Source: Crateriforma spongiae (GTDB taxonomy: Bacteria; Planctomycetota; Planctomycetia; Pirellulales; Pirellulaceae). From it: a DNA stretch of 64,000 nt. Positions 53,454 through 61,656 of this stretch are shown here, one piece after another. Every line of letters begins with the position of its first letter. The first letter of the stretch is position 1. A model generated the notes under the pieces. The model saw nothing but the letters and a program-made list of their open reading frames with translations, was not told the origin of the DNA and ran no database searches. Position numbers and translations under genes: made by a program. The stretch lies in contig NZ_JAAXMS010000001.1 of NCBI RefSeq assembly GCF_012290005.1, positions 806,001 through 870,000 of the forward strand, written 5' to 3'.

Positions 53454-56400
53454 CTAGGGTTGCTCCGGCGCCGCGTCGTCAATCGCATCGCCTGAACTCG
53501 ATGCATCGCCAGGATCCTGTTTACCAGTTGGATTGACTGGGGATTCGAACAGAAACTGAAAGTCGATCGTCAGGGTATCGATACGTGCTTTGATACTGTT
53601 GTGTGGCATCAACGTTTGTTCGGTATCGCGGAACGTGAACTTGGATCCGACGTCGTTTCGCAATTGCTGCGCGACCAGTTTGCCGTTTCGAACATCGATG
53701 GCTTGGAAATCCAATGACTGCTCACGCTTTCCTTGCGTCGAATAGGCACTGCGCAAACGTGTGAACAGCAACAGCGGTGAAGCCGCGGGTTGGTCCAAGG
53801 TAACGCCCCAAGGAAGTTCGAAATCTTGCCGCCATTTCAATTCGCCGGTGACGCTATCAAATGCCAACGCGGCTCCCGCTTCCTTTTGATTGTCTGTCGT
53901 GCGGCCGTCCAGTTTTTCCGATTCGATGTCATTGCTTGCCGGCAAACTTACTTGAGGCAGAATGACCAAACCACCGCGCATTTGAACGCTTGATAACCCG
54001 TGATGTGCCTGCGACATGTCGATTGATTCGCGGGCAAGTTCCTTTCCGGTTTGCAGATCCCAGACTGCAAGCTTGCCTTCATGATTCAGAACCGTGACCC
54101 AACGACCGTTCAACAGGTCCCCGAACGAATCTTCGGTGGACTGGCTGGAACGGGACACGATGCAGTCGTCGGATTCGATCATCACGCCACCGTCGTCAGC
54201 GAATGGATCGATCATGATCACGCGTCGACGCAGTGAATCGTCTTGGTCATCTTCACCGTCGGCCTGAATCGCGACAACAAAGCGATCGCTGCGGCCCCAC
54301 AGATTGCCATGATTCCAAGGCTTTTGACTGGTCAGTGTCCCGTCATACAGATCGTAAACTCGAATCTCATTCGTTTCGTCGGAGACAAGGGCCACACGCG
54401 ATCCGTCGACGACCAACACGCCGGTTCGTGGTGCGTCGGTGGTTCGCCATCGTGTGTCGCCCGTGATCGCATCCAGGCACATCAATTCGCCGTTTCGAAA
54501 CACGAAGAAGCGATCGCCCAGGATCGGTCCCACACTGATTTCCGGCAGCATTCCGTTGATCATCGTTCCACTGCTGATTCGGTTGCGATAAATGACATCG
54601 CCCAAATCGTTTTCGGTACGCACGGATGAAACGCCCGATTCGCGACTGACCAATTCACGTCGCCAGATCATCGGTGGTTGCATCGCGTCATTGACTTTGG
54701 TCATGTCCAACGCGATCAGCTCCGTTCCCACACTTAACAGTGCCAGGCTTCCGCTGATCGCATATTCCCGCATGCCGTTGCGATTGGGGTGCGGGGACAG
54801 CGCGATCGGTCGTGCGCGTCCCAACGCATCACGCACTTGCAGCGACTGGCTGCTGTTGGTGCCGATTTCCCATCCGGCAAACGTTCGTCCCGATTCCGAC
54901 GATAAACGTAAAGTGGCAAAGCGGCGCTGCAACGCTTGGAAATTGGACATGGCCATGGTCGGACTGGCTCGCGTTAACAGGTCCAAGCTGACGTCGACGC
55001 GATCGGGCCACAGATCCAGCGGCGCGGTTCGCTGGCCAAGCAAATCGGGTAACGGGCCGGCCCAATCCGCTTCGGCCAACCGATCAATCGCCGTTCGGTT
55101 TGCCAGTTCGGCGATGACCGCGGATGCGTCTTCCGGCATCTCGGACTTTGCGTAGGCATACGCCAACATGTAAAGACGATCGTCGGAAAGCTCTTTCCAA
55201 CGTCGATGTGGCAGTGTGCCCAGTGCCATCCGTTCGATTAAATGATATTGACGTTTCGTTTTCAAACGATCGAACAACACGTGGCCGATCTGGTCGGCGA
55301 ATCCTGTCGGTGACCATTGCCGCATCAATTCTTGCAGCTGCGCGGTCGGGCGGGCCAACTGTTCCGACAACGTGCGGCTGACCAAATCGTCCAGCTTCTC
55401 CTCAGACACCGAAACGTTGTTGGTTTGGTCTTCGGTGATTCGATAGCAACGTGCCACGCGGCCGGCGATCCATTCATGCACCGAAAGCGTTTGCGAACCG
55501 GTAACCACCGTGCCGTCGCTTTCGGGGGCATCCAACACCAAGCTGGACAATGCCAACAGTTCACGCAGTGATTGTTCCGGTTGGCCTTGACGCAGAAAAC
55601 CATCCACCTTCAGGCGTTGGAATTCCAGCAACTGTTCCGGCTGATCGATTCTGGGTTCCAGCTTGGCAATCAGATCGGTATCGATGCTTTCCGATTCACG
55701 TAACTGTTCCAGCATCGCCGACACCAGCAGTTGATCAATTTCATCGTTGTCGCTATCCAACGCTTCGGCTTTGTGCAGCACATCGACGGCTTGGTCGCGT
55801 TGACCGTTTTCCAGCAACAGTTGCGCTTGGTCGATCAGTGCCATCACATCGTCGGGGTTTTGGTCCAGACGAAGACGCACTTCTGGTTGCAAACTACTCA
55901 TCCCCGATGCCATGACGACTTCGGTCGCAGTTTGACTGAATAGTTCGCCACCGGATGCCACTAGATTGCCCAACGGATAGTCGACCTTTTTGCGACCCGT
56001 GATCGACCCATCAGCGGTCGAAATCCGAATCAGTTCGTGTTGCGTTGTGGGGACGTAATAGTCGCCATCGCCGAATGCTCCACGACCCGCCACTTCTTGA
56101 TCGCCGGCAAACACAGAATCATCGACGGCCCAAACTTTCGTTCCCGATTCCAGGTCATACGCGGCAACCTGACGGCGGCCGACCAAGATGTAATTGCCGT
56201 CGCGAATTCCGGCGACGTACAGTTCACCGTTTCTGGGTTTCGCACGAAAACTGGGTTGCCCCGTCGCCGCATTCAGAACGATCAATTGGTCGCTTTCGAT
56301 GGGGGTGATCACCACATGACCGTCGCCGGCGATTGCGACGCCGTCGGCCCAACGACGCTGGGTGGATTCACGATCATTTCGCTCGGGATCAAAAAAACTG

Positions 56401-58106
56401 TTGTTGGCGGCGGAACGAGGCCGTGGGTAACGATGGGCCCAGCGGAACGTCCGGTCCGCTAAATCAATCGCGACCACCAATCCGTTTCCGGTCGCACAAA
56501 TCAATAGCCCTTGATAATAGGTTGGCATCGCGCCGGCCAATCTTCGCTGTGCATCGAATCGCACCGGCAAGCCATCAATCGAACCCAAAGTTTGTCGCCA
56601 AATTTCTTGGCCGGTCGCGGGATCCAGGCAATACAGTCCCAGATCGCCGCTGACTTCCGCCATCACATACAACCGGCCATCGATGGGCAGTGGTGGCCCC
56701 AAAAAGAAAGCATCGCCCAAGGTGCTGGCTTCATCTTCATCAGCCCCGATTCGCCACAGCAGCTTGCCCTGTGTCTTCAGTTCCAAAGCGACCAGGGTGT
56801 TGGCCGCTTCCCGACGTGATCGCAATCCCATCGCGCTATTGCCCATGCGAAACGATTCCAGGTCATCCAATCCGTCCAGTAAGAACAACCGTTGGCCGTC
56901 GCTGGAAAGCTGGCCATAGGGAAGGTCGTGCCAAACCCGCTGGACCAATTGTGCGACCTCCTGTTCCTCGCTCAGCGATGGATGCGGCGTTTCGAAATCA
57001 TCCAACGCATCCTGGGCGGAATACCAAGGAAAGGTCCAAACCATCTTGCCAGTGGATTGATCGATTCCGGTCAGCCATTTGGTCGTCCGGACCATCACTT
57101 GGCCGTCGATCGCAAGCGGTTGCGCGCTGGGAGGCAGCAGAACACCTTGGCTGCGGAAACGTTCGGCTTGGTCGGCCAGCAATTCGGATTCCCGGGGCGA
57201 TGCGGTCGATTCGACCACCCATTCCGGCCGAGTCAGCGGCATTTGCCCTGACGCACCTCCGTTACGGTCCGGCGTCGTTCCCATCAAACCAAAGTTCTGC
57301 CTCAATCGAGCCGACGCCAAATCGGCGATCGTCGCCGCATCGTCACACCATTGACGCAATGATTCGCCCGAACGGCTTTCGCCCGCGGCGATTGCCTCGG
57401 CATCGCCGATCGCGGGAACCGGCCCGGAAAGTTCCAGCTCCGGTTCAAGTTTTAGTTCCGATTGCCGGGCCGCGACCGCGAACAATGCAACAACCGATGC
57501 GTCGATGTGCGGTGAAGCGTCGGCTTGCGGAATGATGTCTTTCAACAGCATGGCACAATGCAAGGCTTCGCCACGCTGCCACGCGCGACGTGCCAGGACG
57601 ATCGAAGACAGATACCCGGCCTGGGTGTGGAAGTACCGGCGTCGGACTTCGGCCAAGGCAAGCCAATCACGTTGCTGGGTCGCCTGGTCGAAAATTCGTC
57701 GTGCCGACGGGCCGTACAGTAATTCATACGTCTCGCGTGCGTCGGCCGGCAAATCGCCGATCATCTGGCGGGCTTGGCGGATCAAGCTTTGTGACAACGT
57801 GGCGTTGGGATCCTGGTCGACCGAGTCCAGGAAATAGTCTTGGGTCAGCGCCAGGTCGGCTGCTTCGCTGGTCTCTTGCTGCAGGAAATCGCCTAAGCCG
57901 GCAACGGCATCGCTCCATTGCTGTTGATCGATTGCTCGCTGGGCGTCGCTCAAGATCTGTCGCACTGCGCGGGGTGGCGTGATCAAGCCCGCGGATGATT
58001 CGGCGCGATTTTGAAAGGGCAGGCCTTGGGCCGACACGGTGCCGCAAAGCATCGCCAGCCAGCCCAGGTAAACCAACAAAAACCGAAAGCGGAAAGACAA
58101 GGTCAT
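53454..58106 (-). CDS. very large secreted PQQ-propeller protein
   Basis: The protein is 1550 aa from the ATG at 58106. A signal peptide (FRFRFLLVYLGWLAMLCGTVSAQG) is followed by a helical TPR-like region (about 45-240: AVRQILSDAQRAIDQQQWSDAVAGLGDFLQ). A first set of PQQ-like blades follows (about 320-750: GIDQSTGKMVWTFPWY, LYCLDPATGQEIWRQTL), then another TPR-like helical region (about 770-1060), and a second propeller region (about 1090-1480: MCLDAITGDTRWRTT, VWDLQTGKELARES). The tail is Asp/Ala/Ser-rich. The upstream in-frame ATG 58181 would place 25 polar residues before the signal and was rejected. Function is unknown; a periplasmic scaffold is likely. A convergent 464-residue propeller gene ends 50 bases away. 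Confidence 0.82.
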   Translation of the reverse strand: MTLSFRFRFLLVYLGWLAMLCGTVSAQGLPFQNRAESSAGLITPPRAVRQILSDAQRAIDQQQWSDAVAGLGDFLQQETSEAADLALTQDYFLDSVDQDPNATLSQSLIRQARQMIGDLPADARETYELLYGPSARRIFDQATQQRDWLALAEVRRRYFHTQAGYLSSIVLARRAWQRGEALHCAMLLKDIIPQADASPHIDASVVALFAVAARQSELKLEPELELSGPVPAIGDAEAIAAGESRSGESLRQWCDDAATIADLASARLRQNFGLMGTTPDRNGGASGQMPLTRPEWVVESTASPRESELLADQAERFRSQGVLLPPSAQPLAIDGQVMVRTTKWLTGIDQSTGKMVWTFPWYSAQDALDDFETPHPSLSEEQEVAQLVQRVWHDLPYGQLSSDGQRLFLLDGLDDLESFRMGNSAMGLRSRREAANTLVALELKTQGKLLWRIGADEDEASTLGDAFFLGPPLPIDGRLYVMAEVSGDLGLYCLDPATGQEIWRQTLGSIDGLPVRFDAQRRLAGAMPTYYQGLLICATGNGLVVAIDLADRTFRWAHRYPRPRSAANNSFFDPERNDRESTQRRWADGVAIAGDGHVVITPIESDQLIVLNAATGQPSFRAKPRNGELYVAGIRDGNYILVGRRQVAAYDLESGTKVWAVDDSVFAGDQEVAGRGAFGDGDYYVPTTQHELIRISTADGSITGRKKVDYPLGNLVASGGELFSQTATEVVMASGMSSLQPEVRLRLDQNPDDVMALIDQAQLLLENGQRDQAVDVLHKAEALDSDNDEIDQLLVSAMLEQLRESESIDTDLIAKLEPRIDQPEQLLEFQRLKVDGFLRQGQPEQSLRELLALSSLVLDAPESDGTVVTGSQTLSVHEWIAGRVARCYRITEDQTNNVSVSEEKLDDLVSRTLSEQLARPTAQLQELMRQWSPTGFADQIGHVLFDRLKTKRQYHLIERMALGTLPHRRWKELSDDRLYMLAYAYAKSEMPEDASAVIAELANRTAIDRLAEADWAGPLPDLLGQRTAPLDLWPDRVDVSLDLLTRASPTMAMSNFQALQRRFATLRLSSESGRTFAGWEIGTNSSQSLQVRDALGRARPIALSPHPNRNGMREYAISGSLALLSVGTELIALDMTKVNDAMQPPMIWRRELVSRESGVSSVRTENDLGDVIYRNRISSGTMINGMLPEISVGPILGDRFFVFRNGELMCLDAITGDTRWRTTDAPRTGVLVVDGSRVALVSDETNEIRVYDLYDGTLTSQKPWNHGNLWGRSDRFVVAIQADGEDDQDDSLRRRVIMIDPFADDGGVMIESDDCIVSRSSQSTEDSFGDLLNGRWVTVLNHEGKLAVWDLQTGKELARESIDMSQAHHGLSSVQMRGGLVILPQVSLPASNDIESEKLDGRTTDNQKEAGAALAFDSVTGELKWRQDFELPWGVTLDQPAASPLLLFTRLRSAYSTQGKREQSLDFQAIDVRNGKLVAQQLRNDVGSKFTFRDTEQTLMPHNSIKARIDTLTIDFQFLFESPVNPTGKQDPGDASSSGDAIDDAAPEQP

Positions 58107-58390
58107 CGTTTGATCCGATGTGATGATGGCGTATGAATCGATTCGCCGATTGCAGAATACGGTGCTTTCAACCGAGTCCATTGTAAAACCCGTTCACCCC
58201 AGCGATACACCGATCAATCGTGCGATCTGCCGTTGATGCCCCCTACAGGGGAATCCAACACTCGCGTCTTCGCGGGCGATGACAAAGGACCGACGTATCG
58301 CCGTGCGGTCATCACCGAATCTAGCCGACGCTGAATCTGGTCAGACTTCGCCCGATCGATCGATTCGGTCCAGACCGCCAGCGGGCCCGA

Positions 58391-58996
58391 TTAGACAACG
58401 CATGCCAGCAGACGCTGCGAAACCTCGTCCATCGTTCCGGTGCCATCAACGTCGGTCAGGATGCCGGACTGGCGGTAATAGTCCAGAACGGGCCGAGTTT
58501 GCGATTCAAAGATTTCCAGGCGGACCCGGATGGTTTCGTCGGTGTCGTCATCGCGGTCTTCGGTTTCCGCACGACGTGCCAAACGTTCGATCAAGATTTC
58601 CTGGGGGACGCACAGCGAAATGACATGGGTCAGCTGTTCGTCTTGGCTGCTCAAGTAATCGTCCATCAGCCGCGCCTGTTGGACATTCCGCGGAAAACCA
58701 TCCAGCAGGTAGCCCGATGAACAATCCGCCTTTTCCAAACGACGGGTCAGGATCTTCATCACCAAATCGTCGGGGGCTAAGCGGCCGCCGTCGATATAGC
58801 TGGCCACCAATTCGCCGACCTCCGATCCGTCCTTGGTCGCACGCAGCATTTCGCCGGTCGACAAATGCGGGATCGACAAACGTTCGGACAGACGCCGGCA
58901 CTGGGTGCCCTTGCCTGCCCCGGGCGGACCAATGAAGACGATCCGGAACACGGGGGCGTCGTTGTGATCGACGCCACGTCGGTTGGATGCGTTCAA
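58391..58996 (-). CDS. adk: adenylate kinase
   Basis: Adenylate kinase interconverts ATP + AMP and 2 ADP. The P-loop GPPGAGKGTQCRRL (about 23-36), the AMP-binding HLSTGEMLRA and GYLLDGFPRNVQQA, and the arginine-bearing lid/end segments (LARRAETED, RVRLEIFESQTRPVLDYY) are all present. At 201 aa it is a short-lid form without a zinc-binding LID. The first 15 residues are an extra N-terminal extension; the ATG at 58996 is the first in frame and no better start exists. It lies 49 bases downstream of secY on the same strand, the ancestral secY-adk order. Confidence 0.94.
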   Translation of the reverse strand: MNASNRRGVDHNDAPVFRIVFIGPPGAGKGTQCRRLSERLSIPHLSTGEMLRATKDGSEVGELVASYIDGGRLAPDDLVMKILTRRLEKADCSSGYLLDGFPRNVQQARLMDDYLSSQDEQLTHVISLCVPQEILIERLARRAETEDRDDDTDETIRVRLEIFESQTRPVLDYYRQSGILTDVDGTGTMDEVSQRLLACVV

Positions 58997-59045
58997 AGAT
59001 TCACCGAGTCAGAAGCGAAACGAAACGGTCGGGCGACGGCCACGC

Positions 59046-60443
59046 TCAGACGACGGGTGACGTTCCGCCACCGGCACCTTCAAGCAACCCGCGATAGTTT
59101 CGCATCACCAAGTGGCTGTCGATCTTCTGCACCAAGTCGAATGCGACGCTGACGGCGATAAGAAGGCCCGTTCCGCCGTAAAAACCAGCGATCGAATAAG
59201 GCACACCCAACGACCCGTAAACAATCGTCGGGACGATCGCGATCAATCCCAAGAACGCGGCCCCGACATAGGTGATTCGTACCATCACCTTTTCCAGGTA
59301 ATCGGTCGTTCGCTTGCCGGGACGATACCCCGGAATGAACGTTCCGCTTTCCTTCAGGTTGTCCGACATTTCTTTCGGGTTGAACGTGATGGCCGTCCAG
59401 AAGTAGCAGAAGAAGAAAATCAACGCGACGTACAGCAGATTGAAGAAGTAGGAGCTTTGGTCCTGCATCGACAATCCGACCATGTTCAGCCAACGGAACA
59501 ACGACGAATCAGTCTCAAACAGACCCGCCATGAATCCGAAGAACACCCCGGGAATCATCAGCAAACTGCTGGCGAAAATGATCGGCATCACGCCGGCTTG
59601 GTTAATCCGCAGCGGCAAGAATTGACGGGTGCCACCGTAAACACGGCGTCCGCGGGTGAACTTGGCCGATTGCGTCGGGATCTTGCGTTGCCCCAGCGTG
59701 ATGAAGACCACGCCGAAAACAACACAGACAAACAACAAGACCAACAATATCAGTGTTTCAATGCCGACCTGTCCGCGGCTAAGCCCCGTCAGTTGCGGCT
59801 TCATGTTTCGGATCAGTTCATACAACGCTTTGGGCATCTGGGCCAAAATGCCCGCCATGATCAACAGGCTGATGCCGTTGCCGATACCGTATTCGTCGAT
59901 CTGTTCGCCCAACCACATCAGGAACACCGTCCCGCAGGTCATCACCAGGACGGCGACGATCTGCCAGCCCCAAAACAGGCCCGTGCCTTCGGCGTTCAAA
60001 AAGTTCGGGTTGATGTTTCCGAAGCCACCCGGGCCACCGGCCATCAACATGAACTTCAGGTACATGTAGCTTTGGACCAAACAAATCGCCACGGTCAGAT
60101 AACGCGTGTATTCGTTCAGCTTTTTGCGGCCCGCCTCGCCTTCCTTCTTCAGCTCTTCCAGCGGTTTGTAAACGCTGCCCAGCAACTGGAAAATGATCGA
60201 CGCCGAAATGTAGGGCATGATCCCCAGACCAAAGATCGTCGCCTGGCGCAGATCGCTGGCGGCGAACATGCTGACCCGCTCGAAGAAGTCGGCCGCCCCA
60301 CCGGAGGATTCGCCCAAGTTCGTGGCGACCATCGGCAACGGGATGTGAAAACCGATCCGATAAACGGCCAGCAACCCGATGGTCAGAAGCACCTTCTTCC
60401 GCAATTCGGGAATGGTGAAGACGATTCGAAGCTTTTCAAACAT
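59046..60443 (-). CDS. secY: preprotein translocase subunit SecY
   Basis: SecY is the channel of the Sec translocon in the inner membrane. From ATG 60443 (MFEKLRIVFTIPELRKKVLL) it is 465 aa with ten transmembrane helices and the family motifs GIMPYISASIIFQLL, GEAGRKKLNEYTRYLT, GIGNGISLLIMAGI and FNPKEMSDNLKESGTFIPGYRPGKRTTDYLEKVM. The longer in-frame start at 60704 would add 87 residues ahead of the normal N-terminus and is not credible. There is no clear Shine-Dalgarno. Upstream are 555 bases without a gene and then a divergent sigma factor; rplO, normally just before secY, is absent here. adk follows by 49 bases, so only the secY-adk fragment of the spc operon is at this locus. Confidence 0.96.
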   Translation of the reverse strand: MFEKLRIVFTIPELRKKVLLTIGLLAVYRIGFHIPLPMVATNLGESSGGAADFFERVSMFAASDLRQATIFGLGIMPYISASIIFQLLGSVYKPLEELKKEGEAGRKKLNEYTRYLTVAICLVQSYMYLKFMLMAGGPGGFGNINPNFLNAEGTGLFWGWQIVAVLVMTCGTVFLMWLGEQIDEYGIGNGISLLIMAGILAQMPKALYELIRNMKPQLTGLSRGQVGIETLILLVLLFVCVVFGVVFITLGQRKIPTQSAKFTRGRRVYGGTRQFLPLRINQAGVMPIIFASSLLMIPGVFFGFMAGLFETDSSLFRWLNMVGLSMQDQSSYFFNLLYVALIFFFCYFWTAITFNPKEMSDNLKESGTFIPGYRPGKRTTDYLEKVMVRITYVGAAFLGLIAIVPTIVYGSLGVPYSIAGFYGGTGLLIAVSVAFDLVQKIDSHLVMRNYRGLLEGAGGGTSPVV

Positions 60444-60998
60444 GTGCCAGAACGGACAACGGGGATGGCGTGCAGAAAAGACGAAGATTAGCGATTTTCC
60501 GGTTCGTCCGCGAGGCTGAACGGTCGGAAATTTGCCTTCCGCAACCGCAGAAAACACCACAAAATCGGCTGTCAGGCAGATTTCACCGAATCTTTCTGCC
60601 AATTCTTTCCCGTCACAGGGGATCGAAGAAGCGGTCATGCCGGCTTCGCTGCAGGGGCCGGCTGATCGGACCGGAACGCCGGCGACGGTAACGATTCGGC
60701 CCATGGAACTAAGCCGGCCGATGCCGATTTGAATCAGAAACCGGCTCCCGCGTTGGCCGATCCATCCGGCCGAACTCTTTCACGATATGCCCATCAATTT
60801 GAGGCATGGTCCACCTCACGCCGGCGCTGCCGGGAAAATGCGGGTGGTGTTCGATCCCCACTTTGTTGGCTGGGCCGCTTGATTGCTGATATCATCGACG
60901 GACGCACGTAACCGTTGACTAGTTTTTGGCGGCAGTCTTTAGGGGGCTCGCAGTAGAGGACTGCCGTTGGAAAGCACGCCGTCTCGGATTGGTCGATC
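60444..60998. other. 555-bp divergent spacer between secY and the ECF sigma factor
   Basis: No gene or known RNA is evident. On the ECF side lie a TTGACT hexamer at about 60914-60919 and a leader hairpin (60930-60966). A weaker stem, GGCAGA (60575-60580) with TCTGCC (60595-60600), is upstream of secY. Frames here are antisense continuations and lack good starts. Confidence 0.5.
60930..60966 (+). promoter_or_regulatory. leader hairpin upstream of the ECF sigma factor gene
   Basis: CGGCAGTC (60930-60937) and GACTGCCG (60959-60966) form a perfect 8-bp stem around a 21-base loop, ending 32 bases before the sigma-factor ATG. Either an operator dyad or an mRNA leader element; function is inferred only. 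Confidence 0.35.
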
Positions 60999-61529
60999 AT
61001 GAGTGGTACAGGGAAATCAACCGATAGCCTGCTCCAGTCGTTGCAGGCTGAGCTGCGAGGGATGGCCGCAAAAAAATTGCGTGCCGAACGGCCCGACCAT
61101 CTATTGCAGACGACCGCCTTGGTCAACGAAGTCTATTTGAAACTTCAGGGCGAACATTTGACGTCCGGTTGGACCAGCCGCTCTCATTTTCTGCGGGCAT
61201 CGGCCGAGGCGATGCGACGGATCTTGGTGGATTCGGCTCGGGCCAGACTTTGCCAGAAACGGGGCGGCGGGATGGCGCGCGCCGATCTCGGTGACATCGC
61301 GCTGGAATTGCCAATGGCCCCCGATGACTTGCTCGGGATTCACGATTGTCTCGACCGATTCGCGGAGGAAGACGAGGTGAAGGCCGAACTGGTCAAGCTG
61401 CGTGTCTTTGGTGGTTTGACGCAGCGGGAGGTCGCCCAGGTTCTCGACATTTCTCGGGCCACGGCGGATCGATACTGGGCCTACGCGAAAGCACGACTGA
61501 TGAAAATGATGGATCCGGAGTCGAATTAA
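60999..61529 (+). CDS. ECF-type RNA polymerase sigma factor (TIGR02999-like)
   Basis: The 176-residue sigma-70 family factor has region 2-like HLLQTTALVNEVYLKLQGEH and HFLRASAEAMRRILVDSARAR, and a region 4 helix-turn-helix GGLTQREVAQVLDISRATADRYWAYAKARLMK (about 139-170). The insertion of KRGGGMARADLGD between regions and the HLLQTTALVNEVY signature mark the planctomycete/acidobacterial TIGR02999 group. These are usually encoded just before a transmembrane Ser/Thr kinase, as here (127-base gap), and the kinase is thought to control the sigma factor. The ATG at 60999 directly precedes the conserved N-terminus. A leader hairpin lies upstream. Confidence 0.92.
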   Translation: MSGTGKSTDSLLQSLQAELRGMAAKKLRAERPDHLLQTTALVNEVYLKLQGEHLTSGWTSRSHFLRASAEAMRRILVDSARARLCQKRGGGMARADLGDIALELPMAPDDLLGIHDCLDRFAEEDEVKAELVKLRVFGGLTQREVAQVLDISRATADRYWAYAKARLMKMMDPESN

Positions 61530-61656
61530 GGATCCGGCTTCGGACCGACGTGGATCAATATTTTCTCTTTGGGGTGAGGCACGCTGGTACGAAAATGCGC
61601 CGAGAACTTGTCGGAAAGACATCTTTTTTCGATCCGTCCTACTGGCGAGTTCTGCG

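Noticed and set aside
59112-60491. 459-residue open frame on the plus strand
   Set aside because: Antisense to secY, which is unambiguous; Gln/His/Arg-rich composition of a shadow.
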